NCBI GenBank assembly: GCA_007026445.1
Contig: VDMD01000008.1
Span: forward strand, 248,001 to 312,000
Length of the DNA: 64,000 nucleotides
Origin: Schizophyllum amplum
Lineage: Eukaryota > Basidiomycota > Agaricomycetes > Agaricales > Schizophyllaceae
Reading direction: 5' to 3'
Every line of letters begins with the position of its first letter. Position 1 is the stretch's first letter. Positions 1 through 9,945 of the stretch are shown here, piece after piece. The notes under the pieces were generated by a model, which worked only from the letters and a program-made list of their open reading frames with translations, was not told the DNA's origin and made no database searches. The position numbers and the translations under genes are program-made.

Positions 1-2
1 GC

Positions 3-302
3 AAACGGAAGGACGACGACAAGCCGAAGCCGAAGCCTAAACCCAAGTTGAAGAAGAAGGCGGAGGATGCGATGGATGTGGACGATGACGGCGGGGCGCC
101 CAAGAAGCCGAAGAAGGCGAAGGCGAAGAAGGACGACGGGATGGACGTGGACGATCAGCCTAAGCCCAAGACAAAGGCGGACGATAAGCCCAAGGCGAAG
201 GCAGACGACAAGCCCAAGCCACGGCCGAAACCGAAGCCGAAGAAGAAGGATGGGGACGAGGACGAGCCGCCTAAGAAGAAGGTGAGGACGAGTGCGGATT
301 GA
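3..302 (+). CDS. Lys/Pro-rich acidic-basic tail of a protein cut by the window start
   Basis: Only the C-terminal 99 residues are in the window; the open frame runs in from position 3. The sequence is low complexity: alternating KPKPKP blocks, short DDD and MDVDDD acidic patches, and a final KKKVRTSAD before the stop. Such tails often contain basic nuclear localisation signals, but no fold can be assigned. An almost identical tail lies at 3480-3780, where it follows a decayed F-box-type gene. The upstream part of this gene is therefore probably a third F-box paralog outside the window. The 3' flank is shared too: the stretches around 421-473 and 871-925 bases into the second copy (3871-3925) are close matches, indicating duplication of the whole 3' end. 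Function unknown. Confidence 0.6.
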   Translation, partial: KRKDDDKPKPKPKPKLKKKAEDAMDVDDDGGAPKKPKKAKAKKDDGMDVDDQPKPKTKADDKPKAKADDKPKPRPKPKPKKKDGDEDEPPKKKVRTSAD

Positions 303-731
303 GCGATGGTGATCGCGACTTGGGAGGTGGCGGTCGCGGATTGAGATGCGGCGGCGGCGGGTTGCGAGACGGCTGAGACACGGTGCGGGGCGAGCCCGTG
401 CTGGTCGTTAGGTACCATTACTTTGTTCATGTTCTTGTATCATTGTTTCTCACTGTATTTTTACCCATTGAGCCGTTCTGGGGGCCTTTGCTAGTAGTAA
501 TAGTAAGTTCGCGCGACGCGCGCCCGCCACAAAACGCCACATATTACTGTTCGATCAGCTTTGGTAACTCAGACTGGTTCCTGTCAGTTCACTCCCACTG
601 TACTTAGTCTACTCGCTTTCTGATACTCAGCGTTCAGCGCTCAGCACTAGACGCAGGCCCGAATCGCGTGCAGGTAAATCTGAAGAGAAGTATAGGGAAC
701 CTGCTTGAAGGCTGAATATGTACATCAGTCT
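303..731. other. intergenic, duplicated 3' flank
   Basis: No gene recognised. The first 170 bases match the flank of the second Lys-rich tail (3781-3930), including a conserved stretch ending in TTTTTACCCAT near 459-470. A short AGCGCTCAG-type motif at about 636-645 recurs in other intergenic spacers of this window (near 30060-30085, 32685). Confidence 0.4.
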
Positions 732-1934
732 ATGTCAATCGCCTCGCCGGCCTCATGGGCAACTCTACCGCCCGAGTTGCTGTCGCTGATATTGGAGGAA
801 ATCAACCTGGACATTCCTGATATGGCGGCGTTCTGTCGGATCTCCAAGCGCTCATACGACGTGGGAATCCGCACTCTATACGCGTATCCCGTCATGGGGA
901 GTACGTCCTTAATGGTGAAGCTCTTGAAGACGATCATCAGGGTCCCAAAGCTGGCGAAATATGTTGTTTACTTCACATTGTAAGCAACTTGCATGCCTTC
1001 GTCTTGAACATTCTTCGACCTTTCTGCAGCGATGAACTGGACTTCGAGCTGGATATCCCCGCACTACTCCCCTCTTTCCTGAAGCTCGCAGCGCGGGCGC
1101 TGGGTCGCATGAGCAATCTCTGCGAGTTAAAAGCTCAGATGCTGCCAAATCTTCCTGCCATTCTCAATCAACACAAATTCCTCCGCCTTACCATCTGCTC
1201 GCTTTCAATCGCCAAATCTGCTACGTCCTTCTTAGAGGCCCACTCCGGGACGATACAGCAACTCGAGCTCAAGGAATTGTACCGCCCAATCTCGGAAACC
1301 GAACGACGGCTCAAACGGAATATCAACTTCCCTCGCTTAGTGCACGCAGACATTCCTCTATGGGCCGCACCACTTGTCCTTCCGGGCGCACCGGCCGCTG
1401 CCATCTGCCTGCGGCTTCCCACCAATCCGTTCAGGGATCCAGGAATCTCACACTTCGCGGCTCTCAGCAATGTACCCGTCACCACGCTCGAGCTCGTTAT
1501 CCAGCGTTTGAAAGCAAACGTTATATGCGCGGTTGCCCAGCATGCGCCAGCTATCCGTCATCTAAAAGTCCTACATGATCACGTGACGTCTCACGATAAC
1601 GTCCCCGAGGTTGACCTGTGTAGATGCGTCTCGGGATTCACAGCGCTGAAGTGTCTGGAGATACGCCATGAATGGGAACCCGGGGGCGCCTTCAGCTGGA
1701 ACAGGGTGAAATCGATGAATATGAGCCGACCATTCGACGGTTGCACGCGACTTGTAGCACATTAGAGTCAATCAATATTGGACGTGAGTCACTTTATCTT
1801 CGTAACTGTATTGCCGATACACTGACCGGTCTTCTTAAGGTGGCATAACATGGGAGCTGGTTAACAGCGTATGGAGGCCTCGCCTTCCTCCTACAGCCGA
1901 AATCATAGACCCCGCATCGTATGGAACCAACTAG
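732..1934 (+). CDS. F-box/LRR-like protein with one apparent frame break
   Basis: The first in-frame ATG (732) is followed by an F-box-like start with LPPELLSLILEEIN at residues ~12-25. F-box proteins usually recruit substrates to SCF ubiquitin ligases; the rest is leucine-rich and otherwise unrecognised. Two introns are clear: 980-1029 (50 nt) and 1784-1839 (56 nt). Between them the frame breaks by one missing base, best placed in the GGGGG run at 1682-1686. With that allowance the reading continues through ATCSTLESINIG and, after the second intron, WELVNSVWRP to a stop at 1932-1934. Read literally, translation ends at 1765. The decayed paralog at 2632-3363 shares the first-intron position and the surrounding MKTI..LA.YV residues. 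It could be a young pseudogene or a sequencing artefact. Confidence 0.65.
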
Positions 1935-2631
1935 CAGCCTAAGCTTCGCACGGCAGTGTCATGGACGCAAAGGAGGCGGGGTTCTGAAATGGCAGGCCGA
2001 GATGACTGGCTGGCCGGGAGACTCGGAGAGGGGACTCGAAACCGGATCGCGTGTGCTATCACAGTCAACGAATCATGGGAATTATGTGCGGATTATATGT
2101 CACGTTCGCTTCGAATATAGAGGCCCTTGGTCTCCCGCGGCCGACGTTCGTAGAAAGGCCCTTGTCTTGACCCGTGCCGGTCCCGTTGCCGGTTTCTTGT
2201 GTCGCTCTCCTCACACCGACTTTTTGAGTAACGAGAGTTCAGCACAAGTGCAACGTACTACGACAGACAAGACTCACCTCAACTCCCTCGCCTACGCTCG
2301 CATCGGCCTCACGCACTGCCGCGGTGCCACCCGCTAGCCACTCGCCATCTCGCCACTGGCGGCCCACGGCTCGCAAGGCAAGGTCGAGAACCGGCGCAGC
2401 TCTATTGGTAGGTGCGATCTCGGATCAGGCTGTCAACCCCGGCGTATCTCACGCAAATCTCCCTCTGCAGACGCCATGTCCAACGCCTGTTTCTCAGTGC
2501 TTCTCCCAGGGGTTGCTGGGCTTATTGTCCGTAAACTCTGAATAAGTTCTGTCGCGGCGGTTTGCCTACATAACTTCGGCGCGTCTGTTTGATGTGCAAG
2601 TCATATTCTTGAAGACTTCCCAGTCACTTCC
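1935..2631. other. intergenic with a dispersed ~45-nt repeat
   Basis: No convincing gene. Bases ~2065-2120 match ~7528-7575 upstream of the PPCDC gene, with an 11-nt insertion in this copy. An open frame at 1921-2337 has no recognisable protein features and begins inside the previous gene's last exon. Confidence 0.35.
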
Positions 2632-3780
2632 GGCCTCAAGAGGATGACCAGGCTCATGAAGACGATCGCCACGAAGCCAGAGCTGGCGCGATACGTCAAG
2701 CGTTTCATCTTGTGAGTGAGAAGATTGTGAACACCGCGCATACGCTAATCGTCCCGAGGCAACTCTCTGTTCAAGGCGCCCGATCTCCCCCAGCAAATAT
2801 TTCCGTCTTTTCTCAGGCTCGCAGCGCAACCTCACCGAGCTATACGTGACGCTGCTATCACATCTGCCCGTGGTAGTACTCCGAGATCGTCATGTTTTCC
2901 CCGCCCTAAGTCATGTCTCGTTCCGCCGATCAAATGCATCCACGATTACAGACCTTCAGGTCGTCTGCGCGAATGACAGGATACCCCGAGCTCAAATCTG
3001 AAGACCGGGTCTACATCCCCAACCTCGCACAACAAGCCGACCTGCCACTCCTCATTGCGCCGCTCTTCCTCGGCAGCACGTCTTATACCACTGTCTCGCT
3101 CCAACTGCGCTACGTCGATGACAGTCTTGTTGGCCACCATATCGACGCCTACTACCTCGCGGTTTGCCTTCATCAAGTTCCAGTCACGACGCTCAAGATC
3201 TCGGCAGTTTCACTGCGCTTGGAAATCCTCAGTACAATCGTAGAGAACGCGCCTGGCCTGCACTTTCTCCTCATCGAGACGTTATTGCTGCCAGAGACCG
3301 TGTCTATGCTCTTGCGCCTGGTAGAGTACTACATTTCCGGATTTCCACGGCCTACGATGCCAGCGGCGACCGCGACGTCGCCACGGTTGTCAAGAAGAAG
3401 AAAAAGACCAAGAAGGCCGGGGACGTGAAGGCGGGAAACGGCGAGGGCAATCGGAAGAAGAAGCCGAAAAAGGCGGGGAGCGACGCTGAGGACGAAGACG
3501 ATGGCAAACGGAAGGGCGACGACAAGCCGAAGCCGAAGCCCAAACCCAAGTTGAAGAAGAAGGCGAGGACGCGGTGGATGTGGACGATGACGGCAGGGGG
3601 CCCAAGAAGCAGAAGGTGAAGGCGAAGAAGGATGGCGGGATGGACGTGGACGATGACAAGCCCAAGCCAAACTTCAAGGCGGACGATAAGCCCAAGCCAA
3701 GGCCGAAAGCGAAGCCGAAGAAGAAGGACGGGGATGAGGATGAGCCGCCGAAGAAGAAGGTGAGGACGAGCGCGGATTGA
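2632..3780 (+). pseudogene. decayed F-box/LRR paralog ending in a Lys/Pro-rich tail
   Basis: The sequence aligns piecewise with the neighbouring gene at 732-1934. At 2643-2710 it reads MTRLMKTIATKPELARYV, followed by an intron-like GTGAGTG at the same position as intron 1 of the neighbour. A second piece reads NLTELYVTLL in another frame, and a third piece (2913-3320) carries the shared VPVTTL. No F-box start is found upstream and the pieces lie in different frames, so a functional product is unlikely. From ~3390 the frame changes into a Lys-rich tail (KKKKKTKKAGDVKAG, then KPKPKPKPKLKKK). Relative to the copy at 3-302 this tail lacks one base near 3564, after which the reading resumes at 3574 (MDVDDDG) and ends at the same KVRTSAD stop at 3778-3780. 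Confidence 0.55.
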
Positions 3781-4230
3781 GATACTGAGATATGGTGGCG
3801 GTCGCGTATCAAGACATCCATGGCGGCGGCGCCGGCGAGGTGGTGGTGTTGGTAGTGCAGATACCTTTGCTTTAGTGTTGACGTTCTTGTATCATCGTTT
3901 TCTCACTGTATTTTTACCCATCGCGCATCTTGGTGGTCATCTAAAGAAGAGTGGGACGTGGTGACGGCATGAAGCAGCGCCGATGTTGGACTTAAGGTGT
4001 CATACGTGAGTCACGCAAATATCACGGGGCTGTCGTCGGATGACGAAGCAGTGCACATCATGACCAAACAACAGTTCCAAGGCGTCACACATGGCCTCCT
4101 GCTCTTTGTCGCGGCAGCGACTGCTCGGATGTGCGTGCATAGCTGTTTGCCCTCAGAGGGCTGATATGCTCACCATCCCTCAGTTTGGCAAACTCGTGCA
4201 CTCTCGAGTCTTATCAGACATCAAAGCCCA
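3781..4230. other. intergenic
   Basis: The first ~145 bases duplicate the flank of the tail gene at 303-475. The remainder shows no gene or repeat I can identify. Confidence 0.4.
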
Positions 4231-5615
4231 ATGGATCACACCGCGTTAATGCCCCTGCGAGAGAGGTGATGCGTCGCTCTCATGCACCGAAAGCCCTTTG
4301 CCTCCGGAGCTCGTCTTTGAGATCCTGAAACACCTGGTGGACGCATACATCGATGATTGGAGGTCTCATGCCCATTCGAGCCAGCTAGCTGCCGCCAAAA
4401 TCGGCTCTATCTGCGCGGCCTGGTCTGCCATGATGTGGGGAACGGAGGCATGGGCCACCATCGTCTTCCCCGGATTTGGCAGCGACCAGCATCTGGCGTC
4501 ATATCTAAACGCCTGCGTCGCTCGCTCCGGGGACCATCCACTCCGAATCGTGATACGCGGAGGCGCCGAGGAACCTCACCTCCCATTGACAACCGTGCTG
4601 TCCCAGCTACTACCCCATTCGGCGCGTTGGGGAGAGCTCACGATCGACGGCAGTTTCGACGATCTTTGTGCGCTGTCCGCTTCGAGGCGCAGCTTCCCGC
4701 AGCTGCAGAAGGTGCATCTCGAGGCTGGCAAGTTCACGAAGCATAGCCCAGACTTGCTCAATTTCCTTGCTACCGCGCCGCGCCTCAGCAATATATATCT
4801 GGCGACGTGGAGCTATCATCACTCCTACAAGCTCATACTCCCTCCTCTGCGTAATGTCGCGCGGTTATCCCTCGGTGCTGACCAATGCCACTCGCCTGAC
4901 GATATTGTGGATGCAGTATCGCAATATGGGACCACGCTGGAGAATCTCGAGGTAAACTTCGACCACTCAGACATGACGGTCGCAAACCGGATAAGCGGAG
5001 AACCCGTGTTCATGGCCGCCCTAAAGCGCGTTCTCCTATTCCATGCGGCGAATGCATTGTTGATGCGCATCGTTGCGCCCAACATCGAGCAGATGACGCT
5101 GGTGGGACTTGGTGTGGGTCACGGTCAGAACGCCAGCCCTTACGCCCCTCTGCTCCTGTTCGTGGCGTTCGCCGCGCCGCACGCTTTGCGCTCCCTCTGG
5201 CTGGACGGGGTGGTGCATGAATTCGACGAGGACTGCAGTCGCGACGTGCTCCGCTGCCTGGAGCAGATGGATAATCTCGAGTATTTCGGATAGACGAAGG
5301 TTACAGCGAACGCTTGTCCTGGATGCGCGTCTCACAGACGTTCTGGAAGGGCTCACGCTTCGTGACGACACGCCACCCGTCCTGCCAAATTTGCGTGAGT
5401 TTGTACTTTTTGTTCGTCCGCAGATACGGGGAGCCGAAGCTTATCAGCATAATGCGCGATATCATGCGCTGCTCGCCATGCTTCGCTCTCGGACGAAAGT
5501 GAGGGTCGTGCGCGGGAGAACAGTGGTCGCTCTGGAGGATTTCCAGTCGGACATCAACATTCCTGAGATGCAAAAAACCGGCCAACATAGATACACCATC
5601 GCCAGTCTCATATAA
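4231..5615 (+). CDS. F-box/LRR protein, frame-disrupted
   Basis: The core open frame (4250-5293) begins in the F-box with LPPELVFEILKHLVD, contains the second F-box half ICAAWSAMMWGTEAWATIV, and continues through leucine-rich segments typical of Agaricomycete F-box proteins. No ATG precedes the F-box in frame. An ATG at 4231 (MDHTALMPL) reaches it if one base near 4265 is removed. The literal frame stops at 5291-5293, but homology to the next gene continues in another frame to 5615: GLTLRDDTPPVLPNL here against ALTVRGDGLPLLPNL there. So at least one and probably two single-base losses lie between 5284 and 5325. The protein would be a substrate adaptor of unknown target. It may be a pseudogene or reflect base-calling error. 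Confidence 0.6.
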
Positions 5616-6002
5616 ACTAGCGCGCCAAAGGACTCGTTTTATCCAATGTATCTTCATACTATCGAAGTTTCTGCTGGCCAGCTGTCCGGAAAGGCATGCC
5701 TAAAAACCAGAACCATAGGCTAAACCCCTGTATGACACGTGCACTGTGTGATTTCCTTCCTACCCTGAAGTCATCTTGCTAACCGTAGAGCAGAAAAGGT
5801 ACGTGATCACATGGTTCCAACCTTGACGCTCAGTTCATGATGAGGTCGCTTTGCTCTACCGTCTTGTAGCAATGTCTGCCACGAGGACAAGAGCCACTGC
5901 TTCCTGGTACGATCGCTTGCCACGTTGAGGAAATCAGCAGAGACGACTCGGACGTCGGCGAATGTGCTAAACGAAGTATTCGTCGAGGCATCTGACGAAG
6001 CA

Positions 6003-7361
6003 ATGCCAGTTATGCAGCGTCTGCCGATGGAACTCCTCGCCGAGATTTTCCTGAATATCGATCATTGGGAAGACGATGGGGAGCTGGTCCCATGGGACTC
6101 AGACGCGAGGTATCAGGCGCACACCATCGCGGTCACGATCGCCTGCGTCTGCAAAACCTGGAGAGCCGTGGCGCGTGCGACTGGGCAGCTATGGTCGCTG
6201 ATCGTGATCAGCCACGACACCCGCCATTGGGAGACCTACGTCGACACCTGCATTGCCTTGTCGGGAAATCATGACCTGACGATACAATGCGACTTGTTGT
6301 TCACCATGCCGGACGTGCTTCGCATGTTGCTACCACACGCGGCGCGGTGGAGTGCCTTCGAGCTCAAAAGCGACTTCGATGACATCCGGGAGCTGTCTCG
6401 CTCAGGAAGATCCTTCCCAAGCTTGAGGGTTGTCTCTTTCGCAGGCGGTCCGCTGCGCTCGGACGTACCGGAGCTGTTTGACTTTCTATCGGAGTCGTCA
6501 CAGCTCAAGGCGCTGTCCCTAAAAATTGAATTCTGTCATCGCGACTACGTCTTCTCCCTCCCTCCACTCTCGAACATCACAAGCTTTCGGGTCAATATAC
6601 GTGGCAACCACTTGCACTCCCCGGCTGCCCTTATCCACGCTCTTGAACCATCTCAATCCACATTACAGTCCTTCTCAGCAAGTTTCCAAATGGCTAGAGT
6701 GCTTCCAGAGGTGACGAACCAGCCGCCGGTGCTCCTGCCTGCTCTCCGCAAGCTCTCCTTGGATCGCTCGGCGCACATTTGCATGAAGAGCATCACCGCA
6801 CCCAACCTCGAGCAGCTATGCCTCTACCCTCTGGGTACACGTCGATTCCCGTCGGAAGATCATCTTTTCGACTCGCTGCTCGCGTTCCTTTCTCGCTCGC
6901 CGTCCCCACACGCGATACGCGAACTACGCCTCACAATTCGGGATTGGGAGCTGGACGAAAATTCCATGGACATGCTCTTCAGTTGCCTCAGGCGGCTGGA
7001 CAGCTTACAGGTCCTGCATATATTACACATCCCAAGGTCATCTGATATCCTGCCCATCTCGAGCGAGTTGATCTTGGCATTGACTGTGCGCGGTGATGGG
7101 CTACCACTCCTCCCAAATCTACTCTCCATGGAATTCAGGCCCGGCAGCTATTTCTATTCTGAAGGGGATCGCGAGGCGCTGCGGGCTCTGCTGCGAACGA
7201 TGGCCCGCTCCCGCGCGACGCCAAGGGTCGTCTGTGGGAGGGAGGTGGCTGCATTGGAGCGATATGAAGTCGACATCACACATGACGTGAGTAGACGTGG
7301 TGCGTTTGAGTACTTTCTATCGTTGATGAACGTACTAGATACTCTAGTGTATGTGAGCTAG
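6003..7361 (+). CDS. F-box/LRR protein
   Basis: An intact single-exon frame of 452 residues from the first in-frame ATG. The F-box lies at residues ~4-75 (RLPMELLAEIFLNI, then IACVCKTWRAVARATGQLWS), followed by a leucine-rich body. It is a tandem paralog of the gene at 4231-5615: both share LLPHAARW, the pattern S.RSFP.L..V, and the C-terminal PNL...F block. The open frame extends upstream to 5925 without an ATG. A separate ATG at 5872 (MSATRTRATASWYD) would join it with one added base near 5917, giving a longer N terminus. F-box proteins of this type act as SCF ubiquitin-ligase adaptors in cytoplasm or nucleus; the target cannot be deduced. Confidence 0.75.
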   Translation: MPVMQRLPMELLAEIFLNIDHWEDDGELVPWDSDARYQAHTIAVTIACVCKTWRAVARATGQLWSLIVISHDTRHWETYVDTCIALSGNHDLTIQCDLLFTMPDVLRMLLPHAARWSAFELKSDFDDIRELSRSGRSFPSLRVVSFAGGPLRSDVPELFDFLSESSQLKALSLKIEFCHRDYVFSLPPLSNITSFRVNIRGNHLHSPAALIHALEPSQSTLQSFSASFQMARVLPEVTNQPPVLLPALRKLSLDRSAHICMKSITAPNLEQLCLYPLGTRRFPSEDHLFDSLLAFLSRSPSPHAIRELRLTIRDWELDENSMDMLFSCLRRLDSLQVLHILHIPRSSDILPISSELILALTVRGDGLPLLPNLLSMEFRPGSYFYSEGDREALRALLRTMARSRATPRVVCGREVAALERYEVDITHDVSRRGAFEYFLSLMNVLDTLVYVS

Positions 7362-7672
7362 TCGACTGTGGAAGCCGCCGTTTCCGTTCAGTCGATATCG
7401 ACAGTGGACTCGCCCAGTTGCTTGCATGATTGAAAAGCTGAAGGACCAACTTGCGTATAAAACCCGCACAGAGTTTTGCGGGCAAAAAGGAGGGGACAAG
7501 GTGATAGCCGCAGGAGGGAAGGGAGGGCCGTCACAGGCAACGAACCGTGGGAATAATGTGTCACGTTCGCCTCGAATCAAACTTGCTTGTTGATCTGGTG
7601 GTGTTGACCTCACTTGTCTCCCGCCCATCGCCCACATCAGGTCTGACGTGTAGTGCTGTTGCTCCTTCGGGC
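7362..7672. promoter_or_regulatory. PPCDC upstream region with a dispersed repeat
   Basis: About 310 bases between the F-box gene and PPCDC. Bases ~7528-7575 match ~2065-2120 (TCACAG.CAACGAA, GGGAAT.ATGTG and TCACGTTCGC are shared). Whether this is a regulatory element or a mobile-element remnant is not clear. Confidence 0.35.
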
Positions 7673-8552
7673 ATGGCCGATCCCTCATCGTCCAAGATGC
7701 CCTTCGTCGCTCAGCAGGAGCGCGAAGACGGATTTACGCACGTCTTACTCATCACGACTGGCAGCGTCGCGTCTGTCAAGGCACCACTCATCGTAAAACA
7801 GCTGCTGCAAGTGCGTCCATATTTTACCTCCTGCTCTGCTTGCACCATATCGCTCTTGCCCGACAAGCTGATAGGGATATCCGCTTTCAGTACGGTCGCG
7901 TGAAGGTAGAAGTAGTCGCGACCAAACCGTCACTCGCTTTTTATACCGCCGACGACATCCGCAAGGCAAGAAGCAGAGTATGGACGGACGCTGATGAGTG
8001 GAGGGTCAGTCACACTGCGCGCCTCTGCAGTAGACCTTCACTGACCTTGAGCCAAGGCCGACTACACTATCGGCGATCCCATACTGCACATCGAGCTTCG
8101 CCGATGGGCGGACATCGTCCTAGTCGCCCCATGCTCCGCCAACACGCTCTCGAAGATCGCGCATGGCTCGTGCGATAATCTCGTCGTAAGTGCACTTGTC
8201 ACTTGCTCTCCTCACCTTCTCAATGCGCGCTGACCGCGACAGACATCCCTCTTGCGTGCGCTCGCGCCCACGACGCCGACGTACATCTTCCCCGCGATGA
8301 ATACGCTGATGTACGAGCACCCTTTGACCGCCGAGCATGTGCGGGTCGTGCGAGACGTCGTCAAGTACAACGTTGTCGGACCAATAGGGAAGGGTCTTGC
8401 ATGCGGCGATGTCGGTGAGTGCTGTCGTAACTTCGTCGAAGTCATAAGCTGAGGCGTGAATTGCAGGAATGGGCGCCATGACTGAGTGGTTGGAAATAGT
8501 AAAGATAGTCGTAGATCGATTCGGCCTCGTCTTGAAGCAGCCTGAGGCCTGA
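7673..8552 (+). CDS. PPCDC: phosphopantothenoylcysteine decarboxylase (coenzyme A biosynthesis)
   Basis: Five exons (7673-7810, 7891-8004, 8057-8185, 8243-8414, 8467-8552) join cleanly into a 212-residue protein, normal for the HFCD flavoprotein family. The enzyme decarboxylates 4'-phosphopantothenoylcysteine to 4'-phosphopantetheine using FMN, the third step of coenzyme A synthesis in the cytosol. Visible motifs are LLITTGSVAS at the N-terminal nucleotide fold, the active-site His in ILHIELRRWAD (about residue 95), VLVAPCSANTLSKIA, the substrate-binding PAMNTLMYEHP, and the conserved Cys in KGLACGDVGMG (about residue 181). No frame breaks are needed. It is tail-to-tail with the DUF3605 gene, 136 bases away. 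It resembles plant Hal3-type and human PPCDC single-domain enzymes and lacks the acidic tail of yeast Hal3. Confidence 0.93.
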
Positions 8553-8688
8553 GATCTGCCAGGTCGGAAAGTCGAATTCGCCATGATGTATTTCTAGACA
8601 TCTCCCTATTGATTCTATATTAGTTTGCGCCGTCTATCCCTTACTTGCTCTAATTCTAGTCGCAGAACTATCCACCCTGAGCGTTCTT

Positions 8689-9744
8689 CTATAACTCTCC
8701 TGGCGCTTTCTTCCTCGCGAAAACGTGGATGTGGGCCAGCCCAGGAATGCTCTGCAGGCGCTGAAGCAGCCGGTCAGGATGCAGACAAGGGTAGACGAGC
8801 ATGGCAGAACATACCGGTGGATTCACAAACCAGGCGGTCTCCCACTCCTTCTCGACCCACCGATTGCGGATGAACTGATCGACTTCGCTCCCCGCTCGGC
8901 GAACCAAATTGTCTTCCTCTTGCCTCAAGTTGGGATCATCGCTCTTCTCCGACTGGATGAGGCTGTCCATGGTGACACCCCATTCCGCAAGCGCCGGAAG
9001 AGCATCAGGCAGCGTCGAAGGTGAAGGCGGAGGGGAAGTATTCCCCGTGAAGCCCCACAAGCCGTCCTTCTCCACGCGAGCCTTGATACGGGTGGACACA
9101 AGATCAGGATGGAATATGGGCAAGCGTGTCCAGATGAGCGTATGTTCGATCTCTGGCGGTACTGAGAGCAGTGATTCGGTCAGTACGCGTTTCGATCGGG
9201 ACGCCCGACAACATACCAGAGTACGGCCAGTCGTTCTGGATGATGCTGAGGGCTTCTGGTGGCGCTTGCGCGGTGAATACTCCGGTGTTCCAGGAGGGAT
9301 CGCAGGGAGTTCCCTCGGCCTTTCTAGTATGATGAACTCGGGCGGCTCAGGACGAGGGGGACGTGTGTCTAGCGCTGAAGAAAGCATAGAATACCGATCG
9401 TCTTCGCCCCATTGCAGGCGGTAGTTCAAAATATAGTTGACTTGACAGGGAGTCAGTACTGCATCATTCACAAGAGAATGCTACGCACGGATGGATCCAA
9501 ACTTCTCCCTCATCCCCGCTGACCATTCGTCGTAGCGTTTCTGTAGTTTCTTGTCTCGCTTCAGCAGCCCAAGATCACTGAGCTATGCACGTGAGATAGA
9601 GAGATGTATGGGAGGAGTTTGTGCGCACCCCGCATTGATAAATGTCTTGAGCTGGGTCCAAGTGAACTTCGCAGGGTAGTAGTACTCGAGCTCCTCCTTC
9701 GTTGGAGGTCCGGAGCGCAGTTCTACAACTGCGGTCGCCATCAT
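8689..9744 (-). CDS. DUF3605-family protein, with a frame quirk around one intron
   Basis: Read on the minus strand, it starts at ATG 9744 (MMATAVVELRSGPPT). Exons are 9744-9629, 9577-9489, 9440-9217, 9161-8815 and 8760-8689. Conserved family blocks are visible: EELEYYYPAKFTW, AGDLGLLKRDKKLQKRY, NYRLQWG, PPEIEHTLIWTRLPI, DGLWGFTGN, LAEWGVTMDSLI, VEKEWETAWFVNPP and IPGLAHIHVFARKK. DUF3605 proteins are fungal and of unknown biochemistry. Intron 8814-8761 is 54 nt with no stop, so retention keeps the frame. The third exon carries an apparent one-base loss near 9276-9277: the expected ALSIIQNDWPYS appears only in the shifted frame. Retaining the 55-nt intron 9216-9162 restores the original frame. 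The gene is head-to-head with RanGAP, 201 bases away, so a shared bidirectional promoter is likely. Confidence 0.85.
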
Positions 9745-9945
9745 GGGATAAGAAGAACTTATGAATCCAAATATGAAGAGGACGTTTTCATAACGATCGC
9801 GTCGGTCGAGGCCGTGGTCGCAGCGGACAAGATTCACCGGTCCTGCGGAGGTTCGGTACGTGTTTCCGGTGTCCACGTGATCGTTCCCCCATTTTCCTTC
9901 CATTGTTCTTTTTGCTCTTCAAATTTCCCGTCATCTACATATACC
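9745..9945. promoter_or_regulatory. bidirectional promoter between DUF3605 and RanGAP genes
   Basis: Only 201 bases separate the two start codons. The RanGAP side carries pyrimidine-rich sequence (TTCCATTGTTCTTTTTGC at ~9898-9915) shortly before its ATG, common near fungal transcription starts. No TATA box stands out. Confidence 0.4.

Noticed and set aside
3..302. Linker-histone (H1) tail
   Set aside because: Lys/Pro-rich composition is similar, but the acidic MDVDDD patches and the duplicate attached to an F-box remnant argue against H1.
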